Source: Kangiella spongicola (GTDB taxonomy: Bacteria; Pseudomonadota; Gammaproteobacteria; Enterobacterales; Kangiellaceae). Taken from it: a stretch of 64,000 nucleotides of DNA. Below, in pieces: positions 26,103-35,146 of the stretch. Positions within the stretch are counted from its first letter, which is position 1. The number at the start of each line of letters is the position of its first letter. The stretch spans positions 496,001 to 560,000 of the forward strand of contig NZ_QICH01000002.1 in assembly GCF_003194565.2 (NCBI RefSeq), read 5' to 3'. The notes under the pieces are model-generated. The model did no database searches. It was not told the DNA's origin and saw only the letters and a program-made list of their open reading frames with translations. The position numbers and the translations under genes were made by a program.

Positions 26103-26558
26103 CTACTGATTAGCATCGCGTACTTGAGCAGTAACATCAAGTGACGGTTGGTTATCAAAATGTAACCTGATGTTGTAACTTTTTGCATTATCCGACATGT
26201 CTAAGCCCATCACCATAATGTGCTTAGCGCCTGGTTCAAATATCACTTCATCATTGATCACCACAGCGTCTAAGTGCTCCATTTTTGCCATGCCGTCAAC
26301 AACCTTGCTTTCGTGCATCATAACGTGTCCTGCTTGCTCCATGCTGACATCAGTTAATGTCACGGCTTGCCCTGTATGATTTTTAATGGTCATGAAAGCT
26401 GCCGTATTACTCACTCCTGGTGGCATTTTTCGAACCCAAGCATCGCTCACTTCGATTCCTTCTTTCGGCGCTTGCTGCTCACAGGCCACTAAAATCAGGC
26501 TCAGCAACACAAGCAAAACTGACTTGTTCAAAACGGCTAAAATACCTAAGCGATTCAT
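26103..26558 (-). CDS. PCu(A)C-type periplasmic copper chaperone (lipoprotein)
   Basis: A 151-residue protein from the ATG preceded by GGAA; a longer TTG-started version is in frame but would put 19 residues before the signal peptide. The lipoprotein signal ends LSLILVAC-EQ. The domain shows ISDAWVRKMPPGVSNTAAFMTI-like strands and metal ligands in HVMMHESKVVDGMAKMEHL and HIMVMGL, the His/Met set of PCu(A)C. Such proteins deliver Cu(I) to the CuA or CuB centre of cytochrome oxidases. That would suit the cbb3 assembly genes at 60-64 kb, although it is not adjacent. It is divergent from the FAH-family gene. Confidence 0.88.
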   Translation of the reverse strand: MNRLGILAVLNKSVLLVLLSLILVACEQQAPKEGIEVSDAWVRKMPPGVSNTAAFMTIKNHTGQAVTLTDVSMEQAGHVMMHESKVVDGMAKMEHLDAVVINDEVIFEPGAKHIMVMGLDMSDNAKSYNIRLHFDNQPSLDVTAQVRDANQ

Positions 26559-26620
26559 AATAATTCCATTGGCAAATTGCTTCAAAGTCGTTATTGTACG
26601 TTGAACCATAAGCAAACTCT

Positions 26621-27313
26621 ATGCCTATCATGACAACTCTATTTCCAGAACCCAAGTCACCTTTAATCCCTATTCTCGGTAGCGAGTTATCGTTTCCAGT
26701 TCGCCGAGTCTATTGTGTGGGTCGAAATTATGCCGCTCACGCACAAGAGATGGGCCATGACGAGCGTGAGTTACCCTTCTTTTTCTCTAAGCCTGCGGAC
26801 AGTTTGGTGGTTGAGCCTAAATCTCTGGCCTACCCACCGATGACTTCCGAGCTGCACCACGAAGTTGAGCTCGTTATTGCCATAAGTAAGGAGTTAATCG
26901 AAGCTGATGAACATCAAGCCGCCGATGGTATTTACGGTTATGCGCTCGGTATCGATTTAACTAAACGCGATATGCAAGCCGTAGCAAAACAAAAGGGGCG
27001 TCCTTGGGATTTAGCTAAAGGCTTCGATCAATCAGCCCCTATTTCATCAATCCAGCCTATCGCTAGCTTGGATGAAATTAATAATGGCATTATTCGTTTA
27101 TCGGTGAACCAAGTGGTTAAGCAAGAAGGACAATTGAGCGATATGATTTGGTCGCCTTCAGAGGTCATCGCGGAGCTTTCGAAACATGTAACTTTAAGAG
27201 CCGGAGATTTAATTTTTACCGGAACGCCATCGGGCGTTGGTGCTGTCGAGCGTGGCGATAAAATCGAGGCAACTCTGAACCAAGAGCTAAACCTCGATTT
27301 TTATATTGAGTAA
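26621..27313 (+). CDS. fumarylacetoacetate hydrolase (FAH) family protein
   Basis: A 230-residue FAH-fold enzyme resembling YcgM/FAHD1. Visible: VYCVGRNYAAHAQEMG, FFFSKPADS, the metal ligands in HHEVELVI (Glu-x-Glu), and GYALGIDLTKRDMQ. KGRPWDLAKGFDQSAPI and GDLIFTGTPSGVG close the fold. Relatives hydrolyse acylpyruvates or act on oxaloacetate; the substrate here cannot be read from sequence. A second ATG three codons in is also possible. It is convergent with the MBL gene (5 nt between stops). Confidence 0.88.
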   Translation: MPIMTTLFPEPKSPLIPILGSELSFPVRRVYCVGRNYAAHAQEMGHDERELPFFFSKPADSLVVEPKSLAYPPMTSELHHEVELVIAISKELIEADEHQAADGIYGYALGIDLTKRDMQAVAKQKGRPWDLAKGFDQSAPISSIQPIASLDEINNGIIRLSVNQVVKQEGQLSDMIWSPSEVIAELSKHVTLRAGDLIFTGTPSGVGAVERGDKIEATLNQELNLDFYIE

Positions 27314-27318
27314 AGCGA

Positions 27319-28215
27319 TTACAGGCTGTTATAAATAAAAGTGACAATTTGATCAGGCTTAATAAACGCCTGCCCATTGTCTTTATCGAACTTGGCGCTT
27401 GGCTTCGCCGCAATAGTTTCTTCGAGACTTTTCCCCTGCTCTTTTAACTGGGCGACCGCCTGGCGAAGTTCAGTCAGCATCGCTAAATACTTCGCCATAT
27501 CGGCTTTTCTCGCCATAGGGCCGTGGCCCGGAATAATTTGAGTCTTGTCATCAGCTAACGACAATCCTTTCTCTAAAGCAGCAAGATAGCCATCAATGGT
27601 GCCACCACTACCAGTATCGATAAACGGGTAGCCAATGTTGAAATAGGTATCGCCCATATGCAACACGTTATCTTTGGCAAAGTAGATAATCGCATCACCG
27701 TCTGTGTGGGCATTAGCGACATGGTAAACGCGCATTTCGTCGCTATTGAGGTGCAGGCTTAGCTCGCTATCAAATGTGATTACTGGCAGTGCCTCTTTAG
27801 GCGAAGCGTCTACCTGGCGTCCAAAAAACTCCATCACCTGCTTACTGTTCATTCTTTTGCGGACGTTATCGTGAGCAACGATTGTCGCCCCCGCTTTACC
27901 AAAGTTTTCATTACCACCAGTGTGGTCGCCATGCCAATGGGTATTGATCACGAATTTGACTGGCTGCTCGGTAATTTCATCAATGGCCTTGTTAATTTTT
28001 TCCGTTAAAGGCGCATACTGATCATCGATAAGATACACCCCATCCTCACCAACAGATAAGCCAATGTTTCCACCTTGCCCAAACAAAACGTATAAACCGT
28101 CGGATAACTGTGTGGTTTTAATGGTGACTTCCGCTTGCTGATTGCTGTGCGCCATTAGGTTAGGCGCGCAAATTGCGAGCATACATCCGATAGCAATTGA
28201 TAATAGCTTCTTCAT
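27319..28215 (-). CDS. secreted MBL-fold metallo-hydrolase
   Basis: A 298-residue protein with a signal peptide ending NLMA. Metallo-beta-lactamase fold: HWHGDH (His93, His95, Asp97, His98), NAHTDGD, MGDTYF and PGHGP supply a full two-zinc ligand set. It resembles periplasmic 'quinoprotein relay system' and B3-like hydrolases more than true beta-lactamases. Substrate is unknown, and no resistance should be assumed. It has its own short upstream region and no obvious operon partner. Confidence 0.85.
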   Translation of the reverse strand: MKKLLSIAIGCMLAICAPNLMAHSNQQAEVTIKTTQLSDGLYVLFGQGGNIGLSVGEDGVYLIDDQYAPLTEKINKAIDEITEQPVKFVINTHWHGDHTGGNENFGKAGATIVAHDNVRKRMNSKQVMEFFGRQVDASPKEALPVITFDSELSLHLNSDEMRVYHVANAHTDGDAIIYFAKDNVLHMGDTYFNIGYPFIDTGSGGTIDGYLAALEKGLSLADDKTQIIPGHGPMARKADMAKYLAMLTELRQAVAQLKEQGKSLEETIAAKPSAKFDKDNGQAFIKPDQIVTFIYNSL

Positions 28216-28296
28216 AATGGTGCCTTATTCTTGAATATCTTTTGGTTAAACTACCACAGTACACCTTTTAACCATAATTCAAGTTCACTTTTCCAT

Positions 28297-28325
28297 GAAA
28301 AAAGCGCCGTACAGCGCTTTCAATT
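28297..28325 (-). terminator. terminator of pldA
   Basis: AAAGCGC-6 nt-GCGCTTT stem with TTTTTT on the minus strand, about 22 nt past the pldA stop. Confidence 0.8.
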
Positions 28326-28346
28326 TACGGTTTTGTATTCCAAAAC

Positions 28347-29468
28347 TTATAACCAATCGGTTAAGACAAAGCCCACGCCAAGTCGGTTTACTCGTCTATC
28401 GTAATCAATCAAACTTTCACCATAGCCATTAAAATACTGCACGTAGCCTCTTAGCTTCCCTTCGTCATCGAGTGGGAAGGTCCAATCAAACTGGAATGCG
28501 CCTTTATTATCGCTACGAAGGTTGTTACGCAATAAAATTCCGAAGTTATGCTGGTCCCACTGGTAGGCTGAATATAGCTCAAAATACCCCATGTAATCAT
28601 CAATATCAGGGTTATCATCACCATCAGGATCTAAGGGATCATCCTTTCGCTCTTCAGGAATTCGCCACCAAGGTTTAAACGCCAATACCCAGCGATCTTG
28701 CTCAAACGCAAACTCTGTATAGATACGGTTCCAGCTTCGTGAGCCTAGGCCTGAGCGACCGTTCGACTGATGCGACACGCCCAACGAGAAGTATGGAACC
28801 TGCCAGCCGCCAAGTTTCCAATCGGTAGCCCAAGCGGCAAAAATTTCAGGCTCATGATTGGTTTCTCTGAATGGGCTGGAAACATCTTTGTTATAAGCCT
28901 GCCAGTAGGACTGTCCTGTATACGCAAAGAAAAGAGAGCTATTGTCGCCAAATGGTTTCTCCCAAAACGGTGTTTTGAAGCTAACCTGGAACTTAGCTTC
29001 AACTTTATCTACCTGGCGCTCATCACCAGAAGTCTCAAGACTATCTTCGTTCGGTGAATGATTAAAGGTTACTGGCAATAAGTAATTCGGTTTGTGCGGA
29101 ATAATTGCAAATCGGTTATCCCTAACTCGATACTCCATGCGCAGGCGTTTTTTCAGTAATGCAGAGCCTTTTTCTGCGTCCTTTGTAGCCTCACCATCTT
29201 CATCAGCGACCGTTTTGCTTTCTTCTTCGGGGAACAGTAACTCTTTGCTTGGACGGTAAATCGCTAAATCGCTACGTGATTCACAGTACTTTTTAATATC
29301 ACCAATCGTAGTATTGTCGTCAGCAATTTCAATACGCTGCAACACACACTCGTCATAGTCCTCTTTTGCTTCCTCTGCCTCTGACTTTGCCAAGCTTGGG
29401 CTAGAAGCTAGTGCTGACGTTATTAATGCTGAAATACACCAAAGTTTTGTTGGCTTATTAGAGCTCAT
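28347..29468 (-). CDS. pldA: outer membrane phospholipase A1 (OMPLA)
   Basis: A 373-residue outer-membrane lipase from the ATG with CAGGAC upstream (a TTG 13 codons earlier is in frame). The signal peptide ends PSLA. The catalytic motif SHQSNGRSG...SRSWNR gives His233, Ser235 and Asn247 of the OMPLA triad, and the barrel strands YFSLGVSHQSNG and WVLAFKPWWRIP are typical. It hydrolyses phospholipids in the outer leaflet when the membrane is disturbed. The N-terminal extension (about 28-105) is longer than in E. coli PldA and very acidic (EAEEAKEDYDECV, EEESKTVADEDGEATKDAEK). Confidence 0.93.
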   Translation of the reverse strand: MSSNKPTKLWCISALITSALASSPSLAKSEAEEAKEDYDECVLQRIEIADDNTTIGDIKKYCESRSDLAIYRPSKELLFPEEESKTVADEDGEATKDAEKGSALLKKRLRMEYRVRDNRFAIIPHKPNYLLPVTFNHSPNEDSLETSGDERQVDKVEAKFQVSFKTPFWEKPFGDNSSLFFAYTGQSYWQAYNKDVSSPFRETNHEPEIFAAWATDWKLGGWQVPYFSLGVSHQSNGRSGLGSRSWNRIYTEFAFEQDRWVLAFKPWWRIPEERKDDPLDPDGDDNPDIDDYMGYFELYSAYQWDQHNFGILLRNNLRSDNKGAFQFDWTFPLDDEGKLRGYVQYFNGYGESLIDYDRRVNRLGVGFVLTDWL

Positions 29469-29534
29469 AATGAAAGGTCCTGATGTTGTTTGGATAAATT
29501 GTAGCAAAAAGAAGCCATTGTGCTATGACGGATA

Positions 29535-29565
29535 TAAAAAAAGGGCCAATTAAGGCCCTTTTCTT
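29535..29565 (-). terminator. terminator of the M16 peptidase gene
   Basis: AAAGGGCC...GGCCCTT hairpin with a T-run on the minus strand, about 25 nt past the stop. Confidence 0.8.
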
Positions 29566-29585
29566 TCGCTTTTTTACAATTCGAC

Positions 29586-32441
29586 TTAAAGTCGATTCGC
29601 TTCAGCGTCTACTTCAATAATGTCATAGCCTAATTTTTCTAAGCTTGGCATTACCGACTTTTTGTCGCCCACTACCACGATAATCATTTCATCAAGCTCT
29701 AAGTGTTCTTGAGCAAGTTGGTTCAACTCGTCAAGTTCGATTGATTGTAGGATATCGTTTTGCTCATCAACAAAGTCTTCATCTAGATCATAAGTCATAA
29801 TGCGACCTAGGAAGCCCAGCTTTTGACGTGGTGTTTCGTAGTCACGAGCATCACGCTGACCTAGCGAGTTTTTCATAAAGGTTAACTCAGCTTCGGTCAT
29901 ACCGCTGTTGCTATAAGTTTTGATTTCTTTTAAGAACTCAATAATAGACTTGTCTGTGACGTCGGTTCTAACACCAGCTGACGCAGTGAAAGAGCCGTAT
30001 CTTTCATTGCCACTAAAGCCAGAGCGTGCACCATAGGTGTAACCTTTATCTTCACGTAGGTTAATGTTGATGCGACTGTTGAAAGCGCCACCTAGGTTGT
30101 AGTTCATTAAGCCTGCGCGGAAATACTCACCTGTAGCATCGTAAGGTAATGAGCGCTTACCAATACGAATTTCAGACTGAGCCGCTCCAGGTTTATCAAC
30201 AAAATAGATAGCCTTTTGCAGTTCTGGGAATGGCTTTAATGGTACTTGTGCTACATCACCACCGTTCCAAGAGCTGAAGCGCTTTAGTTTAGTGCTAAGC
30301 TCTGACTCTTCCAAATCAGACACTGCCACAATAGAAGCAACTGCTGGTGAATAATATTCGTTGTAGAATTTCTTCACATCATCAAGCGTAATGTTATTAA
30401 CCGACTCGATAGTCCCCGAGTCAGCATAGGCAAACGCATTGTCCGCACCAAACAGTAATTTACGGTATACGTTTGAAGCAACTACAGATGGCTGTTTCGC
30501 TGCACTTTTAATGCCTTCGATAGTTTGCTCTTTTACACGCTTAAAGTCAGCTGGATCAAACTTAGGCTCACGTAACTTCTCGTTAGCGATTTGTAGCGTC
30601 TTGTCTAAGTTTTCAGTCAAACTCGAAATAGTTAACTGCGTATAAGTATCACCAGAAGAGATCGAGACCGAGCTACCTAGCTTCTGTAAGATGTTACTTA
30701 ATTCTTCGTTCGAGTAGTTGTTGGTCGACTCATTCAGCATACTTGCAGTGATGCTTGCTAATCCAAGCTTGTTTAGAGGATCGTTCGAAGAACCCGTTTT
30801 AACTCTCAAGCGAATCGCAGTTGTCGGCGTTTCTTTATTGACTGCGCCAAGCACTTTGATGCCATTTGAGAGTTCTGTACGCCAGATTTCAGGAACCTTG
30901 ATTGTAGGATTATCACCAGCTTCTGGCATCACACTACGGTCGAAATCATCTTCAGCTACACGAATATCTAAGTCAGCTTCGGTAACTTCTTTGTACTCAG
31001 GGATCTTGCGCTCGCTTGGTGTCCATGTATCTTTATGGGCGACCATACCTTTTTGACCTTTTGGTACCACGCTCATGATGACCGCGTGCTGACCTTTTAG
31101 GTATTGCTCATAAACACGCATCACATCTTCTTCAGTGACGTTCTCATAACGCTCCAACTCTTTCTGAATAAGGTTTGGATCGTCTTCGAATGTTTGATAC
31201 GCCGCTAGTTGTGATACTTTGCCTGAAACACTTTGTAGGCCATAAATTAGACGCGATTTGATACTAGCCTTTACTCGCTCAATATCATCAGCTTTTACGC
31301 CGCGCTGCTCAAATTCCTTGAAACTATCACGAATAATAGATTCGATATCAGCCAAACCTTTACCCGACATAGGATTTGGTAACGCCAGTAGCACAAACTC
31401 ACAAGCAAGCTCACGACAACCATGGCTCACACGACTTTGTACCGCGATGCCTTCTTTGTCTAGATTCTTATAGAGCAATGACGTACGGCCTTGACCAAGA
31501 ATCGAAGCCAATACATCCAATGGCGCCTCGTCTTCGTGACGAGCGTAAACCGTTGGGTATGCCATATAAAGTAGCGGCAAAGATACGTTATCTTCTAAAG
31601 AAATATAACGGTCTTTATCTAAAGTGACTTCTACAGGTGTTGGATCTTTAACTTCTGGGCCACGTGGAATTGAACCGAAGTACTTCTTGACCCAAGCTAA
31701 GGTCTGCTCTTCGTCGATGTCACCACCGATCGTTAAGGTTGCATTGTTAGGGCCATACCAGCGAAGGAAGAATTTCTTCACATCGTTAACGTTAGCGCGA
31801 TTTAGATCTTCCATATAACCAATCACAGGCCAAGAATACGGATGACCTTCTGGATACATAGCTTCAGCAACACGCTCGCCTAAGCGACCATAAGGACGAT
31901 TATCGACACGTTGACCACGTTCGTTTTTAACCGTTTCACGCTGAACTTCAAACTTCTTCTGAGTGACCGCATCCAATAAAAAGCCCATGCGATCAGCTTC
32001 TAACCACAACATTTTTTCTAGCTGGTTAGACGGAGCCGTCTCGAAGTAATTTGTACGATCTGAGTTAGTGGTACCGTTTAGTGTACCGCCAGCTTCAGAA
32101 ATAATTTTGAAATGCTGTTCGTCAGCAACGTTTTCCGATCCTTGGAACATCATATGTTCAAAGAAATGCGCAAAACCTGACTTGCCAATTTCTTCACGAC
32201 CAGAGCCGACGTGATAAGTAACATCCACATGAACAAGAGGATCACTCTTATCTTCATGCAAGATTACCGTTAAGCCATTCTCTAGCTGAAACTTTTTGTA
32301 AGGAATAACCAGTTGTTCCGATTTTTGTTCAACCGTTTCTAATAAGTTGATTCCATCCGCTACCGCTGTGTCTGTTGATGGTGACGATGCACAACCCACC
32401 AGACCCGCGACGACTAGCGCGTTGATTGTCTGTTTAAACAT
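29586..32441 (-). CDS. M16 family zinc metallopeptidase (lipoprotein)
   Basis: A 951-residue two-repeat pitrilysin/insulinase-type peptidase with lipobox VAGLVGC (Cys17). The N-terminal half carries the inverted zinc motif HFFEH (92-96) and the downstream Glu in ETVKNERGQRVDNRPYGR. The C-terminal half has the same fold but no zinc motif (LASITASMLNESTNNYSNEE). It also holds a conserved substrate-binding segment near INLREDKGYTYGARSGFSG. The protein is periplasmic and membrane-anchored, presumably degrading peptides. A very strong GGAGGAGAAG site precedes the ATG. It is transcribed alone. Confidence 0.93.
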   Translation of the reverse strand: MFKQTINALVVAGLVGCASSPSTDTAVADGINLLETVEQKSEQLVIPYKKFQLENGLTVILHEDKSDPLVHVDVTYHVGSGREEIGKSGFAHFFEHMMFQGSENVADEQHFKIISEAGGTLNGTTNSDRTNYFETAPSNQLEKMLWLEADRMGFLLDAVTQKKFEVQRETVKNERGQRVDNRPYGRLGERVAEAMYPEGHPYSWPVIGYMEDLNRANVNDVKKFFLRWYGPNNATLTIGGDIDEEQTLAWVKKYFGSIPRGPEVKDPTPVEVTLDKDRYISLEDNVSLPLLYMAYPTVYARHEDEAPLDVLASILGQGRTSLLYKNLDKEGIAVQSRVSHGCRELACEFVLLALPNPMSGKGLADIESIIRDSFKEFEQRGVKADDIERVKASIKSRLIYGLQSVSGKVSQLAAYQTFEDDPNLIQKELERYENVTEEDVMRVYEQYLKGQHAVIMSVVPKGQKGMVAHKDTWTPSERKIPEYKEVTEADLDIRVAEDDFDRSVMPEAGDNPTIKVPEIWRTELSNGIKVLGAVNKETPTTAIRLRVKTGSSNDPLNKLGLASITASMLNESTNNYSNEELSNILQKLGSSVSISSGDTYTQLTISSLTENLDKTLQIANEKLREPKFDPADFKRVKEQTIEGIKSAAKQPSVVASNVYRKLLFGADNAFAYADSGTIESVNNITLDDVKKFYNEYYSPAVASIVAVSDLEESELSTKLKRFSSWNGGDVAQVPLKPFPELQKAIYFVDKPGAAQSEIRIGKRSLPYDATGEYFRAGLMNYNLGGAFNSRININLREDKGYTYGARSGFSGNERYGSFTASAGVRTDVTDKSIIEFLKEIKTYSNSGMTEAELTFMKNSLGQRDARDYETPRQKLGFLGRIMTYDLDEDFVDEQNDILQSIELDELNQLAQEHLELDEMIIVVVGDKKSVMPSLEKLGYDIIEVDAEANRL

Positions 32442-32544
32442 TCTTCTTCTCCTCCTAAGTGGTCAGCTCATTATACAGATTGATTATGAAAATAAAGGCA
32501 AATACATAAATTGAAACATTTTCTATAAAATCGTTACAGACATA

Positions 32545-32575
32545 AAAAAGCCCTGGCTTATTGCAGGGCTAACCT
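32545..32575 (-). terminator. terminator of the SRPBCC gene
   Basis: AGCCCTG-loop-CAGGGCT followed by TTTTTT on the minus strand, between this gene's stop and the M16 gene. Confidence 0.8.
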
Positions 32576-32588
32576 TTTGTTTATAATG

Positions 32589-33125
32589 CTATTTTTCAAT
32601 TTCAGCCTTTAAGGACTCCAGGCCTTCTTCATAAGATGGTCCAAGCATACTATCCATCATAAGTCCAAAGTAACGTCCAATAATATTATCACCAAAGTCA
32701 GCATCAAAGCTCCATGTAACCTTGGTCTCTTTAGGGCCCAGTTCTTCCAACACAAAGGTTGCATAGGCAGGGTTTGGATCTTCACCAAAAAGTAGTTCAG
32801 ACTTTACTAACGATGGATACTGACTTTCAATAATCTTTTGCGAGCCACTCCCCACCTGTGAATCTTCACTGTCCCAAGACATCATGGCACCTACGCCTGA
32901 ATCAGGGCCTGAATACTCGTATTTCGCTTCAGGGTCTAGTTTGTACCAAGGTGACCAACTGTTGTAATCCTCAAAAGAATTCACTTGTTGAAACACCTTA
33001 TCTTGCGAGGCATTAATGACTATTGAGCGTTCCACATGGACCATTTTTGGTAAGAAAAAGCCAACAATCACTAGCGCTATCGCTAGTACGGCAATGACGA
33101 TTAAGAAGTTTTTTAGAAATTTCAT
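32589..33125 (-). CDS. SRPBCC (START-like) family protein with membrane anchor
   Basis: A 178-residue protein from the ATG after GGGGAG. One N-terminal helix (NFLIVIAVLAIALVIVGFFLP) is followed by a START/polyketide-cyclase-like domain: VHVERSIVINASQDKVFQQVNSFEDYNSWSPW, PDSGVGAMMSWDSED and TKVTWSFDADFGDNIIGRYFG. The fold binds hydrophobic ligands, none known here. It is widely annotated in gammaproteobacteria without a function. It follows the paralog trio by 83 bp on the same strand. Confidence 0.85.
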   Translation of the reverse strand: MKFLKNFLIVIAVLAIALVIVGFFLPKMVHVERSIVINASQDKVFQQVNSFEDYNSWSPWYKLDPEAKYEYSGPDSGVGAMMSWDSEDSQVGSGSQKIIESQYPSLVKSELLFGEDPNPAYATFVLEELGPKETKVTWSFDADFGDNIIGRYFGLMMDSMLGPSYEEGLESLKAEIEK

Positions 33126-33208
33126 AGCTCTCCCCAATGAGCAATTAAGACTCGTTTACTTTAGTCTAAAACAATGCAAATGTGCAAGAAATAACCAACT
33201 TTTGGGTT

Positions 33209-34168
33209 TTAGCCGTCACAGAGCCTTCTTTTATCCTTAACGTGCTGCTCAAGGTGAGGTGGGAATTTGTCTGGGTAGATCGGTAAGCCCAAGCTTTCTC
33301 TTTTATCTTGCCAATAACCAAAGAGTCGCTCCTTAATCTTACTAGCTTCTTGCTCAATTGACTCTAACTCCTGTTGCGGATAGTCCTTGAGAAACTGCTG
33401 TATAAGTTCCTCTCTGTCATCAGCAAACAGAAAGCCCTGCATCATGTCGGCATCATTAATAAAAACCTGCATTAATAGCGCTTCATAAGCCATACTCAAC
33501 ATTAAAGCTTGTTTGGTATTTTCATAATTGTCTTCTCGGGACATCTGTCGCTTTAGAATGTGATGGCTTAATAATTGCAACTCGATTAATCCACCGAGCT
33601 TTCCTTGAGTAGCTGAATCAACTAAATACCCAGCTCCCTGCTCTAGCATAGGTAAATTAGGCTGATGGTTATTTATCCGTTCCTTACGCTCTTCCTGTGT
33701 TAAAGTTTCAGCGCGATTTAACTCATTAAAGTAAATCCCGAAGCCTCCCTTCCAAATCAACTCGCTGCCATAATGGAACATAGCATCAACATCACCCGCA
33801 TCGGCGTAAGACTTAACAGCATCTAAAGGCAACTGCTGATAATGATGCTCCCCCATCATTTCCCCCATGGAAAGATAAAATGACTCATATATGTCACTAA
33901 TTTCTTGCCAGTTTGGATGTTTTTGATACCGCGTATGACAATCGAGAGTAGGTTCTTTTTCACCAAGATTAGCGGGCAGCCCTTGGGTTTCGTCGACGCG
34001 TTCATCTTGCACCGATTGTTCTGTAGCTCGAGACTCTCTCTCATCAAATTGGCTCTTTGCTTTGAGCTCCACCTTATTCTTATTGGTGCTGCCAGTGTCC
34101 GACGCCAGATAATAAAGCATCAAAAAGAGCAGTAAGAGTGCTCCTATAATTATAATGATTTTCTTCAT
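33209..34168 (-). CDS. membrane-anchored protein of a tandem paralog trio (member 1)
   Basis: A 319-residue protein: N-terminal helix (KKIIIIIGALLLLFLMLYYLA), a charged linker to about residue 75, then a helical domain. It shares blocks with the two genes upstream: YQQLPLDAVKSYADAGDVDAM, WKGGFGIYFNELNR and the tail LGLPIYPDKFPP. The central SYADAGDVDAMFHYGSELIW resembles a single Sel1/TPR-type repeat. Cys residues before the domain and at the C-terminus (LDCHTRY, RRLCDG) could form a disulfide if periplasmic. The family is not recognised. It is 9 nt after member 2. Confidence 0.65.
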   Translation of the reverse strand: MKKIIIIIGALLLLFLMLYYLASDTGSTNKNKVELKAKSQFDERESRATEQSVQDERVDETQGLPANLGEKEPTLDCHTRYQKHPNWQEISDIYESFYLSMGEMMGEHHYQQLPLDAVKSYADAGDVDAMFHYGSELIWKGGFGIYFNELNRAETLTQEERKERINNHQPNLPMLEQGAGYLVDSATQGKLGGLIELQLLSHHILKRQMSREDNYENTKQALMLSMAYEALLMQVFINDADMMQGFLFADDREELIQQFLKDYPQQELESIEQEASKIKERLFGYWQDKRESLGLPIYPDKFPPHLEQHVKDKRRLCDG

Positions 34169-34177
34169 TCCACTGCC

Positions 34178-35143
34178 CTAAATCTCATAACAATGACTAC
34201 TCTGAGCTTTTTCGAATAAAGCCTCTTCTTCATCAGTGAAGGTATCTGGGTAGACTTCTAAGCCATAATATTTCCTATCTGTGGTCCATTGTCTTTTTAA
34301 GCGACGGAGGTGCTTCTCGATACTACTTTCGACTAAAGGCATGACGTCATTCATATCAGCATCCGGCATGGCTGTCTTGATAAATTTTTCTATAGTGTGC
34401 CATTCAAGCCCAGCTTCTTGAATGAGCAGAGGGTCCTTCTGATAAACATCTTTAGCCAATTCTAGATATGCATAACCTTCGCTAAGAAATTCGATTAACT
34501 CAGACTGGCTCACACCTGTTTCAGCAAGCTTTTTGCTAGCCGTTTTATGCATTAGGCCTACCTCTAACAAACCTATCAACTTCCCTTTAACCGCGGCCTT
34601 ATAAACATAATTTTTACCACGTTGAAATTGCTCTCTATTGAACTCATGGTTCCTTACTTGCTCGCTAAATTGTTCTGAGGTTAATGATTGATCTCTATAG
34701 TTTTCATTTAGATAAAAGCCCAGACTAGACTTCCATAACAAATTAACTCCGTAGAGATACATTGCATCTAAGTCATTAGCGTCAGCATAAGAGCGCAAGC
34801 TTTCTAAAGGCACTTGTTGATAACCATCAACACCCGCCAGTTGGGAGCTACTCATTCCTAAACCTTCTAGTTTTTTATACACATTTAGAAAGTCATCCCG
34901 CAAACCCAGCTGGTTTAGGCACTCTTCGACTCCATCAACTGAAGATTCAGCTTGTGGGCTGGTATTTGTCTCAGCAGTGTTTTCGGAGGGTTTGGACTCC
35001 AGCTTTGCAGGTTCCGATTTTTCTTTTGCAGCATCGTGAGTAGTCTTAGGTTCTACAGGATGCTCATCGCCCAAGGTCATATACCCAATTACGGCAAGGA
35101 TTAGGCTTATGACAAGTAACGCTAAAACACTATACGTCCTCAT
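34178..35143 (-). CDS. membrane-anchored protein of a tandem paralog trio (member 2)
   Basis: A 321-residue protein with a signal-anchor (VLALLVISLILAVIGYMTLG), a long Lys/Glu/Pro/Ser linker, and the shared domain: YQQVPLESLRSYADANDLDAM, WKSSLGFYLNENYRD and YGLEVYPDTF. Single Cys residues at about 75 (VEECLNQLG) and near the C-terminus (SSHCYEI) match those of its neighbours. By eye it is the most diverged of the three. It starts 3 nt after member 3, so translational coupling is likely. Function is unknown. Confidence 0.65.
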   Translation of the reverse strand: MRTYSVLALLVISLILAVIGYMTLGDEHPVEPKTTHDAAKEKSEPAKLESKPSENTAETNTSPQAESSVDGVEECLNQLGLRDDFLNVYKKLEGLGMSSSQLAGVDGYQQVPLESLRSYADANDLDAMYLYGVNLLWKSSLGFYLNENYRDQSLTSEQFSEQVRNHEFNREQFQRGKNYVYKAAVKGKLIGLLEVGLMHKTASKKLAETGVSQSELIEFLSEGYAYLELAKDVYQKDPLLIQEAGLEWHTIEKFIKTAMPDADMNDVMPLVESSIEKHLRRLKRQWTTDRKYYGLEVYPDTFTDEEEALFEKAQSSHCYEI

Positions 35144-35146
35144 AAA

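Noticed and set aside
27216-27413. 65-codon minus-strand ORF across the FAH/MBL gene junction
   Set aside because: Overlaps two well-supported genes in a shadow frame.
27319-28215. Metallo-beta-lactamase resistance gene
   Set aside because: The fold is shared by many hydrolases; sequence looks like the periplasmic quinoprotein-relay group, and there is no mobile context.
29586-32441. Possible gene duplication/fusion artefact in the 951-aa peptidase
   Set aside because: Two homologous halves with only the first having HFFEH is the normal M16 architecture.
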